Source: Phycisphaera sp. (lineage in GTDB: Bacteria; Planctomycetota; Phycisphaerae; Phycisphaerales; UBA1924). From it: a stretch of DNA of 64,000 bases. The stretch lies in contig JACKGZ010000005.1 of the NCBI GenBank assembly GCA_020639255.1, positions 1 to 64,000 on the forward strand, given 5' to 3'. The position numbers were made by a program, and so were the translations under genes. Every line of letters starts with the position of its first letter. Position 1 is the first letter of the stretch. Shown one piece after another: positions 34,837 to 43,510 of the stretch. Under the pieces are notes generated by a model. It was not told where the DNA came from. It saw only the letters and a list, made by a program, of their open reading frames with translations, and did no database searches.

Positions 34837-36927
34837 ATGGTGCGGGTGACGCTCCCGGATGGTTCGGTCAAAGAGTTCGAGGGCCCGGTGACGGCTCTGG
34901 CGGTCGCCGAGGCGATCGGCAGCCGCCTCGCCAAGGCGGCGGTCGGCGCCAAGATCGACGGCGAGCTGACCGACCTGACCGCCACCATCGACCGCGACGC
35001 GAACGTGGCGATCGTCACCGAGAAGACCCGCGAGGGCGAGCACGACCCGGACGCGCTCTTTCTCGTGCGCCACTCGGCCGCCCACGTCATGGCCGAGGCC
35101 ATCCAGCGCATTGTCCCCGGCGCGCAGCTCGTCTACGGCCCGCCGCTCGACACGGGCTTCTACTACGACATCGCCTTCCCCGAAGACCGCCCACTCCGCG
35201 AGGGCGACTTCGAGGCGATCGAGAAGGAGATCGCCGCGATCATCAAGGAAGACCGCAGGTTTACTCGATATGAGATGCCCATCAACGAAGGCATGACCAA
35301 GCTGAGGGGTGAAGGCAGCAAGTACAAAGTTGATAACGCCGAGCGCGCTCTCGAGGTGATGAGCAAGAACGGCGACAGCAGCGCGCTCTCGTGGTACGCC
35401 ACGGGCGAGCCCGGCAAGAACTGGGAAGACCTCTGTCGGGGCCCACACGTCCCGAGCACGGGGCGCGTCGGCGCAGTGAAGGTCATGTCGCTCGCCTCAA
35501 GCTACTGGCACGGCGACGAGACCTCCGACCGCCTCACCCGCGTCTACGGCACGGCGTTCTTCTCCAAGAAAGACCTCGAAGAACACCTGAACCGTCTCGA
35601 AGAGGCCAAGAAGCGCGATCACCGCGTGCTGGGCAAGCAATTACAGCTCTTTCACATCGACGAGACGGTCGGACAAGGGCTCGTGCTCTGGACGCCGCGC
35701 GGCTCGATTATCCGCAAGGAACTCCAGGACTGGATCGGCACCGAGCTGCGCAAGATGGGGTACACGGACGTGTACTGCCCGCACATCGGCAAGCTCGATC
35801 TGTACAAGACGAGCGGGCACTTCCCCTACTACGCCGAGAGCCAGTTCGTGCCGGTGATGGAGAGGCAGTTCCTGCAGGCCGTCAGCGATGAGGGCTGCTC
35901 GTGCGCGGACCTTGGCAACATGATGGCGACGGGCGAGGTCGAGGGGTATCTCCTCAAGCCCATGAACTGCCCGCACCACATCAAGATCTACGCGAGCCAG
36001 CCGCGGAGCTACCGCGATCTGCCCGTGCGCCTCAGCGAGTTCGGCACGGTTTACCGCTGGGAGCAGTCGGGCGAGCTCAACGGGCTGACCCGCGTGCGCT
36101 CGTTCACGGTCGACGACGCGCACCTTTTCGTGCGCCCGGATCAGGTCGAGGAAGAGGTCGCCGGGTGTCTGAAGCTCGTCAAGCTCGCGTTCGAGACGCT
36201 GGGGCTCAAGGACTTCCGCGTGCGTGTGGGTCTGCGTGACCCGGACAGCGCCAAGTACGTGGGCAAGCCCGAGGTGTGGGACAAGGCCGAGGCCGCGTGC
36301 CGGGCCGCGGCGGCGAGCCTTGGCGCGAAGGTGAGCGAGGAGCCGGGCGAGGCCGCGTTCTACGGGCCCAAGATCGACTTCATCGTCAAGGACGTGATCG
36401 GTCGCGAGTGGCAGCTCGGCACGGTGCAGATCGACTACAACCTGCCCGAGCGCTTCGAGCTCGAATACGTCGGCAGCGACAACACCCGTCATCGACCCGT
36501 GATGATCCACCGCGCCCCGTTCGGCTCGATGGAACGCTTCGTGGGCGTGCTGATCGAGCACTTTGCCGGCGCGTTCCCGACCTGGCTCGCCCCCGAGCAG
36601 GTGCGCGTGCTGCCCATCAGCGAGAAGTCGCTCGACTACGCGAGCAAGGTGAGCGCGAAGCTCATCGAAGCGGGCGTGCGCTCGAGCGTTGACGAATCCA
36701 ACGAGCGCGTGCAGGCCAAGATCAAAGATGGCTCGGCGTGGAAGGTCCCCTACCTCCTCGTCGTCGGACCGCGCGACGAAGAGAACGGCAACGTCTCCGT
36801 CCGCGCCTTCGGCGAAGAGAAGGACCTGGGCGCGATGCCGACGGATCGGTTCGTTGAGGCGATCAGCGAAGAGATCCGCACGAAGGGGGCTTGCTCGGTC
36901 AAGGATCGGATCCCAGCTTCGGCGTGA
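34837..36927 (+). CDS. thrS: Threonyl-tRNA synthetase
   Basis: The 696-residue enzyme charges tRNA-Thr. It has an N-terminal TGS domain (MVRVTLPDGS, about 1-62), the SAD editing domain with HSAAHVMAEA and GFYYDI, a class II catalytic core with MNCPHH (zinc Cys), RLSEFGTVYRWEQSGELNGLTRVR (motif 2) and HRAPFGSMERFVGVLIEH (motif 3), and the anticodon-binding C-terminal domain. The length is typical apart from small insertions. No T-box leader is visible upstream. Its stop abuts the stop of the convergent esterase gene. Confidence 0.97.
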   Translation: MVRVTLPDGSVKEFEGPVTALAVAEAIGSRLAKAAVGAKIDGELTDLTATIDRDANVAIVTEKTREGEHDPDALFLVRHSAAHVMAEAIQRIVPGAQLVYGPPLDTGFYYDIAFPEDRPLREGDFEAIEKEIAAIIKEDRRFTRYEMPINEGMTKLRGEGSKYKVDNAERALEVMSKNGDSSALSWYATGEPGKNWEDLCRGPHVPSTGRVGAVKVMSLASSYWHGDETSDRLTRVYGTAFFSKKDLEEHLNRLEEAKKRDHRVLGKQLQLFHIDETVGQGLVLWTPRGSIIRKELQDWIGTELRKMGYTDVYCPHIGKLDLYKTSGHFPYYAESQFVPVMERQFLQAVSDEGCSCADLGNMMATGEVEGYLLKPMNCPHHIKIYASQPRSYRDLPVRLSEFGTVYRWEQSGELNGLTRVRSFTVDDAHLFVRPDQVEEEVAGCLKLVKLAFETLGLKDFRVRVGLRDPDSAKYVGKPEVWDKAEAACRAAAASLGAKVSEEPGEAAFYGPKIDFIVKDVIGREWQLGTVQIDYNLPERFELEYVGSDNTRHRPVMIHRAPFGSMERFVGVLIEHFAGAFPTWLAPEQVRVLPISEKSLDYASKVSAKLIEAGVRSSVDESNERVQAKIKDGSAWKVPYLLVVGPRDEENGNVSVRAFGEEKDLGAMPTDRFVEAISEEIRTKGACSVKDRIPASA

Positions 36928-37746
36928 TCACTCGGCGGTGTGCTCCACAAACCACTCGACAAGTTCGGGATCGGCGTACGCCTGAAGCCAGACATCGTGG
37001 CCGACCTCATCGTGCTCAATGAAGGACTTTGAAGCAGATCCGGGCGTGCGTCTGACCGCATCCGTCAGCGCCTCGCTAAGTGCCCGCGACTCTTCAACCG
37101 GAACGACCGGATCGGCCCCGCCGTGCACGAGCCAGACTGGCATATCGACAAGTTTTTTCGCGGCGAACAGAACCGAGCGGTCCGTCGGTGTCGCGGGCAC
37201 TTCCTCGACCCGATTGCCCTGCTTGTCGATCCGCCGGTCGACGTAGCCGCAGACCGGGGCGGCGGCTCTGAACCGCTCGGGGTGCATGGAAGCAAGCATG
37301 ATCGTGCCGTGCCCGCCCTGGCTCAGGCCCGTGATCGCCAGGCGGTTGGGGTCGATCAGTCCCTTCTCGGCGACCTCATCGAGCATCGCGAGCACGGCCT
37401 CGGCGTGGTCTTCCCACTCGCTCTCGCGCGTCGGCTTCTGGGGCACGATCAAAACAAATGGCCATTGCTCCGGATGCTCACGCACATTCTTCGGCAGGCC
37501 AACCGCGAGGTTCTTCTCGCCGTCGGTGCCGCACTCACCTGCGCCGTGCAGGAACAGGATCGCGGGGCCGCCCTCCTCGGCACCGGGTGGGATCATGATC
37601 GCCCAGGCGTAGGTGACGCCGTTGAGCTCCATTGTCTGCTTGTGGACACGCACTTCGTCGGCTCCCTCTTCGGGCTGGGGCATGCCCCCGGCAAGCAGCG
37701 TCTGGAACACGAGGATGAACGCGATGAGTGCCGTGTGCATGGGCAT
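36928..37746 (-). CDS. Exported alpha/beta hydrolase (esterase)
   Basis: The 272-residue protein has a signal peptide (MPMHTALIAFILVFQTLLAGG). The hydrolase fold shows the oxyanion loop LFLHGAGECG, the nucleophile elbow GLSQGG, an Asp in VHGGADPVVPV, and the catalytic His in EVGHDVW. It resembles the LpqC/PHB-depolymerase-like and dienelactone hydrolase exported esterases. The substrate is unknown. It is divergent from the sulfotransferase-like gene with only 18 nt between start codons. Confidence 0.88.
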   Translation of the reverse strand: MPMHTALIAFILVFQTLLAGGMPQPEEGADEVRVHKQTMELNGVTYAWAIMIPPGAEEGGPAILFLHGAGECGTDGEKNLAVGLPKNVREHPEQWPFVLIVPQKPTRESEWEDHAEAVLAMLDEVAEKGLIDPNRLAITGLSQGGHGTIMLASMHPERFRAAAPVCGYVDRRIDKQGNRVEEVPATPTDRSVLFAAKKLVDMPVWLVHGGADPVVPVEESRALSEALTDAVRRTPGSASKSFIEHDEVGHDVWLQAYADPELVEWFVEHTAE

Positions 37747-37764
37747 GTTGTACGCTCTTCCTTG

Positions 37765-38529
37765 ATGTCACACAACCCCTTTGTCTCTACGCCGGTCCGG
37801 ATCGCGATGTGGTCGGGCCCGCGGAACATCTCGACGGCTCTCATGCGTTCGTGGGGCAACAGGTCCGACTGCGCCGCGACGGACGAGCCGTTGTATGCGC
37901 ATTACCTGAACGTCTCGCCCATCTCAGTCCGACACGCGCACCCAGGCTGGTGTGATGTCATGCACTCTCAGTCCACCGATTGGCGTGTTGTCGCCGACCA
38001 GCTCACGGGCCCGGTCCCGGGCGGCAAGCCGATCTGGTACCAGAAACACATGTCCCACCATCTCACGCCCGAGATCGACCGCGCGTGGGTGCTCGGGCTC
38101 ACCAACTGCTTCCTGATTCGCGAACCCGAAGAGATGATCACGAGCTTCATCAAGGTCATCCCCGAGCCTCGCCCCGAGGACCTGGGCCTCCCGCAGCAGG
38201 TCGAACTCTTCGAGTGGATCCGTGAACAGACGGGACAGACACCGCCCGTGATCGACTCGAAGGACGTGCTGACCAATCCGCGGGGCGTGCTGAGCAGGAT
38301 CTGCGAACGCATCGGCGTGCCGTTCGATGAGGCGATGCTCGCCTGGCCCCCCGGCCCGCGCCCCGAGGACGGCGTGTGGGCGCCGCACTGGTATTCCAGT
38401 GTCTATGAGTCCATGAGCTTTGCGCAGTACAAGCCGAAGAACGAGACTGTGCCGGATCATCTCACAGGCGTGCTTGAGACCTGCCGCGGGCTCTATGGCA
38501 TCCTCGCCGAGCACCGCATCAAAGCCTGA
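37765..38529 (+). CDS. Sulfotransferase-like P-loop protein
   Basis: The protein has 254 residues from ATG 37765 (no clear binding site; 18 nt from the divergent esterase start). The P-loop-like start is 'VRIAMWSGPRNISTALMRSW' followed by DEPLYAHYL; later motifs are FLIREPEEMITSF and GPRPEDGVWAPHWYSSVYES. From memory these match the N-terminal half of plant branched-chain-aminotransferase-like proteins (BCAL), whose C-terminal half corresponds to the aminotransferase at 39400-40332. The sulfate-donor site is not proven, so it may be a kinase-like or sulfotransferase-like enzyme of unknown substrate. Confidence 0.82.
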   Translation: MSHNPFVSTPVRIAMWSGPRNISTALMRSWGNRSDCAATDEPLYAHYLNVSPISVRHAHPGWCDVMHSQSTDWRVVADQLTGPVPGGKPIWYQKHMSHHLTPEIDRAWVLGLTNCFLIREPEEMITSFIKVIPEPRPEDLGLPQQVELFEWIREQTGQTPPVIDSKDVLTNPRGVLSRICERIGVPFDEAMLAWPPGPRPEDGVWAPHWYSSVYESMSFAQYKPKNETVPDHLTGVLETCRGLYGILAEHRIKA

Positions 38530-38578
38530 CGCAACCCGCCAGGGCATGACCGGTAGCGCTCGGATCGGAGGGCCCGTC

Positions 38579-39364
38579 ATGGCACACGTCTCGCGTCGTC
38601 TCTTCATGGCCGCGACACCGGCAGCGCTCGTTGGCGTGACCGCGGCCCAGCCCGAGGAAAGACCGCGAGCCGCTGAACCCGACGATCAGTATCCGGTCAC
38701 GCCGAGCGAACGCGCCTCGGAGTTCGTCGGCGCGTGCCACGTGCAGTTCGACAATGTGAAGGCGATGCTCGAAGAAGACGCCGGGCTCGCCAAGGCGTCG
38801 TGGGACTGGGGCTTCGGCGACTGGGAGACCGCGATCGGTGCGGCTTCGCACACGGGAAGAATCGACATCATTGAGCTGCTCATCGCGCACGGCGCCCGCC
38901 CGACGATCTTCACGCTCGCCACGCTCGACCGCGTCGACGCGCTGCGCGATCTTCTTGAGAACGTGCCGAATGTGGACGCGCTCGAGGGGCCCCACTCGAT
39001 CTCGCTCTACCGCCACGCTCGCGCGGGCAAAGCCGAGCGTGTGCTGGAGTATCTCGAAGGCCGGGGCGCGACGGACACCAACCCGTTTGCGATCGAGAAG
39101 GCCGAGGCTGAGCCCTACTTCGGTGTATACACATGGGGTGCCGGGGAAACCGAGCACTTCGAGATCGGCTGGTTCGAGCGGATGTCCGCGATCTCACTCA
39201 AACGCCCCGGATTCGCATCGCGGAATCTGATGCCGCTCGGGGATCACACATTCTCACCGGCCGGCGCCCGGCACGTTCGGATGCGGTTCGACGTCGAGGA
39301 AGGCACACCCGTCCGCCTGCACGTCCCGTGGGCGGGCCGGACTCGCACCGCCGAGCGCGTCTGA
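38579..39364 (+). CDS. Exported ankyrin-repeat-like protein
   Basis: The protein has 261 residues from ATG 38579 (GGAGG 8 nt upstream). The N-terminus MAHVSRRLFMAATPAALVGV is a Tat-like signal (twin Arg). Residues about 60-165 show ankyrin-like repeats, 'GDWETAIGAASHTGRIDIIELLIAHGA' and 'DALEGPHSISLYRHARAGKAERVLEYL'. The C-terminal part is a beta-rich domain with no known family. It lies between the two BCAL-like halves in the same direction, but its link to them is only positional. Confidence 0.7.
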   Translation: MAHVSRRLFMAATPAALVGVTAAQPEERPRAAEPDDQYPVTPSERASEFVGACHVQFDNVKAMLEEDAGLAKASWDWGFGDWETAIGAASHTGRIDIIELLIAHGARPTIFTLATLDRVDALRDLLENVPNVDALEGPHSISLYRHARAGKAERVLEYLEGRGATDTNPFAIEKAEAEPYFGVYTWGAGETEHFEIGWFERMSAISLKRPGFASRNLMPLGDHTFSPAGARHVRMRFDVEEGTPVRLHVPWAGRTRTAERV

Positions 39365-39399
39365 GAGACGCTGCCCGCTCGGCGCTGTACGCTTCACGC

Positions 39400-40332
39400 A
39401 TGCTCCAGACGTTCAACGAGAAGAACCGCGACCTCCAGGTCAATATCAACGGCAAGCTCTACCACCGACGCGACGCGGGCGTCAGCCCCTTCGACTCCGT
39501 CGTACAGGGCGGCGACGCGGTCTGGGAGGGCCTGCGTGTCTACCAGGGACGTATCTTCAAGCTCGACGAGCACCTCGAACGCCTCCGGCGCAGCGCCAAG
39601 GCGCTCGACTTCGCCAAGATCCCGCCCCGGAGCGAACTCGTCGCGGAGATCAAGAAAACGCTCGAAGCCAACGGCATGACCGACGGTGTCCACATCCGCC
39701 TCACGCTCACGCGGGGCGAGAAAGTCACCAGCGGCATGGACCCCCGCCTCAACCAGTCGGGCCCGACGCTCATCGTGCTCGCCGAGCACAAGGCACCCGT
39801 CTACGACGACGCGGTCGGCAGCAAGGGCCTGAAGCTCGTGACGAGCTCGATCAGGCGTTTCCCGCCCGATTGCCTTGACCCCAACATCCACCACAACAAC
39901 CTCATCCAGTCGATCCTCGCCAAGATCGAAGCGAACTACGCGAATGCCGACGACGCGATCATGCTCGACCACCGCGGCTTCATGGCCGAGACGAACGCGA
40001 CGAACGTTTTCATCGTGAACGAGGGCGTCGTCGAGACGAGCCGCCCCATCGCCTGCCCCGAGGGCATTACGCGTCAGACGGTGCTCGATCTGTGCGCGAA
40101 CAACCAGATCCCCTGGCGCGAGCGCGACATCTCGATGACGCACATCTACAACGCCGACGAGTGCTTCACGACGGGCACGATGGGCGAGCTCGCGTGGGTG
40201 GGCCAGGTCGACGGCCGCAAGATCGGGCAGGGCCGGATGGGTCCGGTGACCGCGCGACTCCGCGAGTTGTTCACGAAACTGACCCACGCTGAGGGCGTCC
40301 GGGTCGTCGACGAGACCACGAAATCCTGCTGA
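39400..40332 (+). CDS. Class IV aminotransferase, BCAT-like
   Basis: The 310-residue protein has fold-type IV PLP enzyme landmarks: FDSVVQGGDAVWEGLRVYQGRIFKLDEHLERL near the N-terminus, IHHNNLIQSILAKIEAN in the middle, then AETNATNVFIV and LPGITR-like PEGITRQTVLDL with TTGTMGEL. It most resembles the C-terminal half of plant BCA-like proteins and bacterial branched-chain aminotransferases. At the Schiff-base Lys position (by alignment with E. coli IlvE Lys159) there is Asn162 (codon AAC, 39883-39885). If that is correct, catalysis is in doubt. Confidence 0.85.
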   Translation: MLQTFNEKNRDLQVNINGKLYHRRDAGVSPFDSVVQGGDAVWEGLRVYQGRIFKLDEHLERLRRSAKALDFAKIPPRSELVAEIKKTLEANGMTDGVHIRLTLTRGEKVTSGMDPRLNQSGPTLIVLAEHKAPVYDDAVGSKGLKLVTSSIRRFPPDCLDPNIHHNNLIQSILAKIEANYANADDAIMLDHRGFMAETNATNVFIVNEGVVETSRPIACPEGITRQTVLDLCANNQIPWRERDISMTHIYNADECFTTGTMGELAWVGQVDGRKIGQGRMGPVTARLRELFTKLTHAEGVRVVDETTKSC

Positions 40333-40375
40333 GCCCACGCCCAAATAGGATGCGATGATTGCGGGGAACGATTCG

Positions 40376-41011
40376 ATGACACGATACCGAATCCACGGCC
40401 GGGACACGGGCGAGGACGTCACCAAGGTTTTCGAAGCCGAGTCGGGCGAAGAAGCCAAGAAAATGGCGCACGCGATCGGCATCGACGTGATCGCCGTTGA
40501 GGTACTCGACGACACACCGAAGCCATCCAATGCCGCCCCGATTGGGCCGGTCGACAACCCGAATCCCTCGCCCCTGACCGACACACCCGTCGACCCGCGT
40601 GACCTGCCCGAGAAGGAAGTCTGGCAGGGCTCGCCGAGCCAGTGGACGAACTTCTGGTGGTACGTGCTGTGCCTGCTGATCATCCCGATCCCGTGGGCGG
40701 TTTGGAAGTTGGTCTCGACCGCCAAGCAGAACTACACGATCACGACTCAGCGCCTAACGCTCGAGACAGGCGTCTTCAAACGCCAGCTCGAGGAGATCGA
40801 GCTCTACCGCATCAAGGACACGCAGCTCACGCGCACGTTCATCCAGCGCCTCCTCAAGCGCGGCACGATGACGGTCATCTCGTCCGATGAATCGATGCCG
40901 AGGCTCGAGATCCCCTGGATCAAAACACCGGCCGACGTGCGTCAGCACCTGCGCGAGAACGTCGAACTCGTCCGGCGGGCGCGGGGTGTCCGCGAACTCG
41001 ACATGAACTGA
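40376..41011 (+). CDS. PH-domain membrane protein
   Basis: The protein has 211 residues from ATG 40376 (GGGGAA upstream). A soluble N-terminal region (about 1-95) is followed by one or two TM segments (about 90-118, WWYVLCLLIIPIPWAVWKLV) and a bacterial PH-type (bPH2/DUF304) domain: YTITTQRLTLETGVFKRQLEEIELYRIKDTQLTR...GTMTVISSD. Such proteins bind membranes or protein partners. Function is unknown. A REP-like repeat follows its stop by 3 nt. Confidence 0.85.
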   Translation: MTRYRIHGRDTGEDVTKVFEAESGEEAKKMAHAIGIDVIAVEVLDDTPKPSNAAPIGPVDNPNPSPLTDTPVDPRDLPEKEVWQGSPSQWTNFWWYVLCLLIIPIPWAVWKLVSTAKQNYTITTQRLTLETGVFKRQLEEIELYRIKDTQLTRTFIQRLLKRGTMTVISSDESMPRLEIPWIKTPADVRQHLRENVELVRRARGVRELDMN

Positions 41012-41014
41012 CCC

Positions 41015-41094
41015 GGTGCCACCACCCATCTCTGATGGGTGGTGATGTGCATGCTCCTACCACGCACCACGCATCGGAGATGCGTGGTGGCACC
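41015..41094. repeat. REP-like palindromic doublet, copy 2
   Basis: This 80-bp element is bounded by GGTGCCACC and GGTGGCACC, with hairpins CACCACCCAT/ATGGGTGGTG and CACCACGCAT/ATGCGTGGTG. It aligns with the reverse complement of copy 1 (17575-17661). It also sits between two convergent genes. Confidence 0.85.
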
Positions 41095-41114
41095 AACCGA
41101 AGACCGTCAGGCTG

Positions 41115-41525
41115 CTATACCCCCGCCGGCACCTCGCCGAGCATCCAGCGCCCGACCTGCCACCCGAGCGCAGCGAGCCCTATGCCAAAGATCACATTTG
41201 CGAGCACATTGGCGATCGCCAGCCCCGGGTAGCCGTCGCGGACGAGCTCGAACGTATCGAAGCCGAACGTCGAGAACGTCGTGAGCGAGCCCAGGAAGCC
41301 CGCGACGAGGAAAAACCGGAGCCGGTCGTCCGTCTCGCCCCGGAAGAGGTACAGGTACATCACGAGCCCGATGAAGAAGCAGCCGACGAGGTTCACCGCG
41401 AGCACGCCCCACGGGAAGCGGTGCCCGAGTTTGCCCAGGATCGGTCCGGTGACGGCGTAGCGCGCGAGCGCGCCGAGCGCGCCGCCCAAGCCGATCACGA
41501 GCGCATTGACAAGGGCCGTCGGCAT
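41115..41525 (-). CDS. crcB: Fluoride channel CrcB/Fluc
   Basis: The 136-residue protein has four TM helices of the Fluc family: GGALGALARYAV in helix 1, FPWGVLAVNLVGCFFIG in helix 2 (with the conserved Asn), and GFLGSLTTFSTFGFDT in helix 3 (with the conserved Thr/Phe). It exports fluoride as a dimer. It lies 15 nt after the upstream prepilin gene on the same strand, so it may be co-transcribed. I saw no fluoride riboswitch. Confidence 0.95.
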   Translation of the reverse strand: MPTALVNALVIGLGGALGALARYAVTGPILGKLGHRFPWGVLAVNLVGCFFIGLVMYLYLFRGETDDRLRFFLVAGFLGSLTTFSTFGFDTFELVRDGYPGLAIANVLANVIFGIGLAALGWQVGRWMLGEVPAGV

Positions 41526-41540
41526 GGATGCAGGATAGGG

Positions 41541-42452
41541 TCAGTTGATCCGCGGCGGGTCGCTATCGCGCCCGGAACCCGAGAAGTGCTTGTTGGTCGC
41601 CTCCATCGAGCCGTAGGCGAAGCTGCCGTCGTCCTCGATGACATACCCGAGATCCTCTGGCCTGTACGCCTTGACGTGCCCGTCCATCCAGGCGACGTTG
41701 GCCCTGCCGCCGTGGCGGGCATCGGGCGCCGAGCGGTGCGTGCCGTCGCGGCTCTCGTCGCAGTTGTCGCCGTCGGGTGTCAGGCGAGGAGGATCGAGCG
41801 ACCAGCCGTGGTTGGCGATCTCGCGCTGGTTGTTGCTCGGATGCGGCATCGGGTTGTAGGGCAATCGGTCACGCTCGGCGTACGTGGCGGCCGTCCCGAG
41901 CGTGTCGGCGAAGAGCACCGTCTGGCCGTTGAACTGATGGATGCGCGTCGGAAATCGCACAAACTGTCCGTCGGCGCGGCGTCGGCTGTTGCCGAGGAAC
42001 TGAAAGTTGTACCCGAGACCGTAGTTGCGGTTGTTGATGTACTCCTTCGCCGACGGATCCTGAAAGATCTCGTGATCGAGGAGCTTGTTGTTGTCGTTCT
42101 CGGATGTCGGCTCGGTCGAGGGCTGGTTGTACGCGTAGAACCCGGCGCCCGCGCCCATCGCAACCATCCACCTCGGGCGGTAGTGCAGCCCGTTGCCCAC
42201 GCTGTACAGGTTCCGCGGGTCGGCGTTGGCCCCGAACTTAGCCATGCGCCCCGGGATGTTGATCTCGTCCTCGGTCTGCGCGTACAGCGCGTGCCCGACG
42301 GCGAGCTGGCGCATGTTCGACGCGCACTTGAGGTTCCGCGCCGAGTCGCGGGCTGCCCCGAGCGCGGGGAGCAGGATGCCGATTAGGAGCGCGATGATCG
42401 CGATCACCACGAGCAATTCGATCAGCGTGAATGCGGTCTTTCGCCTCTGCAA
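41541..42452 (-). CDS. Prepilin-type protein with H-X9-DG motif
   Basis: The protein has 303 residues from TTG 42452, with AAGGAG 6 nt upstream. The N-terminus RRKTAFTLIELLVVIAIIALLIGILLPAL is a type IV pilin cleavage/methylation signal (TAFTLIE). The body is about 230 residues and ends in HGGRANVAWMDGHVKAY, the H-X9-DG motif of the planctomycete type II secretion-like prepilins (DUF1559 relatives). It is assembled into a pilus or pseudopilus after prepilin peptidase cleavage, and is a strong lineage marker. Confidence 0.92.
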   Translation of the reverse strand: MQRRKTAFTLIELLVVIAIIALLIGILLPALGAARDSARNLKCASNMRQLAVGHALYAQTEDEINIPGRMAKFGANADPRNLYSVGNGLHYRPRWMVAMGAGAGFYAYNQPSTEPTSENDNNKLLDHEIFQDPSAKEYINNRNYGLGYNFQFLGNSRRRADGQFVRFPTRIHQFNGQTVLFADTLGTAATYAERDRLPYNPMPHPSNNQREIANHGWSLDPPRLTPDGDNCDESRDGTHRSAPDARHGGRANVAWMDGHVKAYRPEDLGYVIEDDGSFAYGSMEATNKHFSGSGRDSDPPRIN

Positions 42453-42679
42453 ATGAATCTCCTTCGCGTTGAAATGATCATGAGCTCGGACTCGTGGTCC
42501 GTTGCATTCTGCAATTGGAGCGCCCACGCCAGCCACCATGGTACCGCGCTCTGATCGGACCATGACCTTGCGAAATGGAGTGGTCGTTTTTTCTTGTATT
42601 GAAACCTCCGATGCATCCCCCAATACGAAACCCCCGGCGGGCAGTCCGCGGTGTTGCCGTGTCCTCCAGGGAGGTTGGT

Positions 42680-43492
42680 GTGCAGAGATCCTCATTCGTG
42701 CTGGTTGTTGGCTTCTCGTTGCTGGTATCCCTTCCGGCGATGTCCCAGCCCTTGGTCGACGATTTCGAGTCATACTCCTTGGGTGATCTGCCGGGAGCCC
42801 CGTGGCAGGACATCACCTCGCGCCTCGACAGTCCGACGGTGCCGTCCCCCACCGCGTTCGTGCTCGACACGACAGGGCCCGACGGCTTGCCGACCAAAGC
42901 CGTGCAGATCGTCGATGCGATCGGGACGAGTTCCGGCATCGTGTCCGAGATCCAGCCTGCGACAACCCACTCGCTCCGCATGGACGTACGGATCGATCAG
43001 TTCTCTGACGCCCAAGGCGCATGGCCCGGCGGGATCGGTCTGCTGCAGGACGAGGGCGCCGCCGATTTCAACGGCGACCCACAAGCCGTGATCTACGCAT
43101 GGCAGGATCAGCGGTGGCACATGTTCGTCAAGAACGGACCTGCGGGGACGCAGACCGGGATCGATGTCGTCATCTCCGGCGTGCCTCGCATCACTCTCGG
43201 CTCGTGGTACTCCCTGCAACTCGATGCCGACACGACCAGCGGCGTCTTCAACGCTTCTGTGTTCGACGCAGCTTCCGGCACGCTCCTTGGATCGCGAACG
43301 CTGTCGTTTCCCGGCTGGAACCCAGCCTTTGGAGAGTTCGACGCACTCGCGGCGTTCGACGGCGAAGGCAACGCCGCCGGCGGCACGCACGGGGGCGTCA
43401 GCACATACGACAATCTGAGCTACATCCCTGCACCCGCGACCATGCCGTTCGCTGTAGTTGCCGCGATTGCGTTTGCCAGGCGCAGAAGATAA
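42680..43492 (+). CDS. PEP-CTERM exported protein
   Basis: The protein has 270 residues from GTG 42680 (GGGAGG upstream); the frame is open further upstream but without a binding site. A signal peptide (MQRSSFVLVVGFSLLVSLPAMS) precedes a beta-sandwich domain resembling LamG-like folds (LVDDFESYSLGDLPG start, LGSWYSLQLDADTTSGVF). The C-terminal signal is IPAPATMPFAVVAAIAFARRRR. It is the fourth PEP-CTERM-like protein in the window. Confidence 0.83.
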   Translation: MQRSSFVLVVGFSLLVSLPAMSQPLVDDFESYSLGDLPGAPWQDITSRLDSPTVPSPTAFVLDTTGPDGLPTKAVQIVDAIGTSSGIVSEIQPATTHSLRMDVRIDQFSDAQGAWPGGIGLLQDEGAADFNGDPQAVIYAWQDQRWHMFVKNGPAGTQTGIDVVISGVPRITLGSWYSLQLDADTTSGVFNASVFDAASGTLLGSRTLSFPGWNPAFGEFDALAAFDGEGNAAGGTHGGVSTYDNLSYIPAPATMPFAVVAAIAFARRRR

Positions 43493-43510
43493 CACGCGTA
43501 CAGCTGCCTG

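Noticed and set aside
41526..41540. Fluoride riboswitch for crcB
   Set aside because: Only 15 nt separate crcB from the upstream gene, which is too short for the motif.
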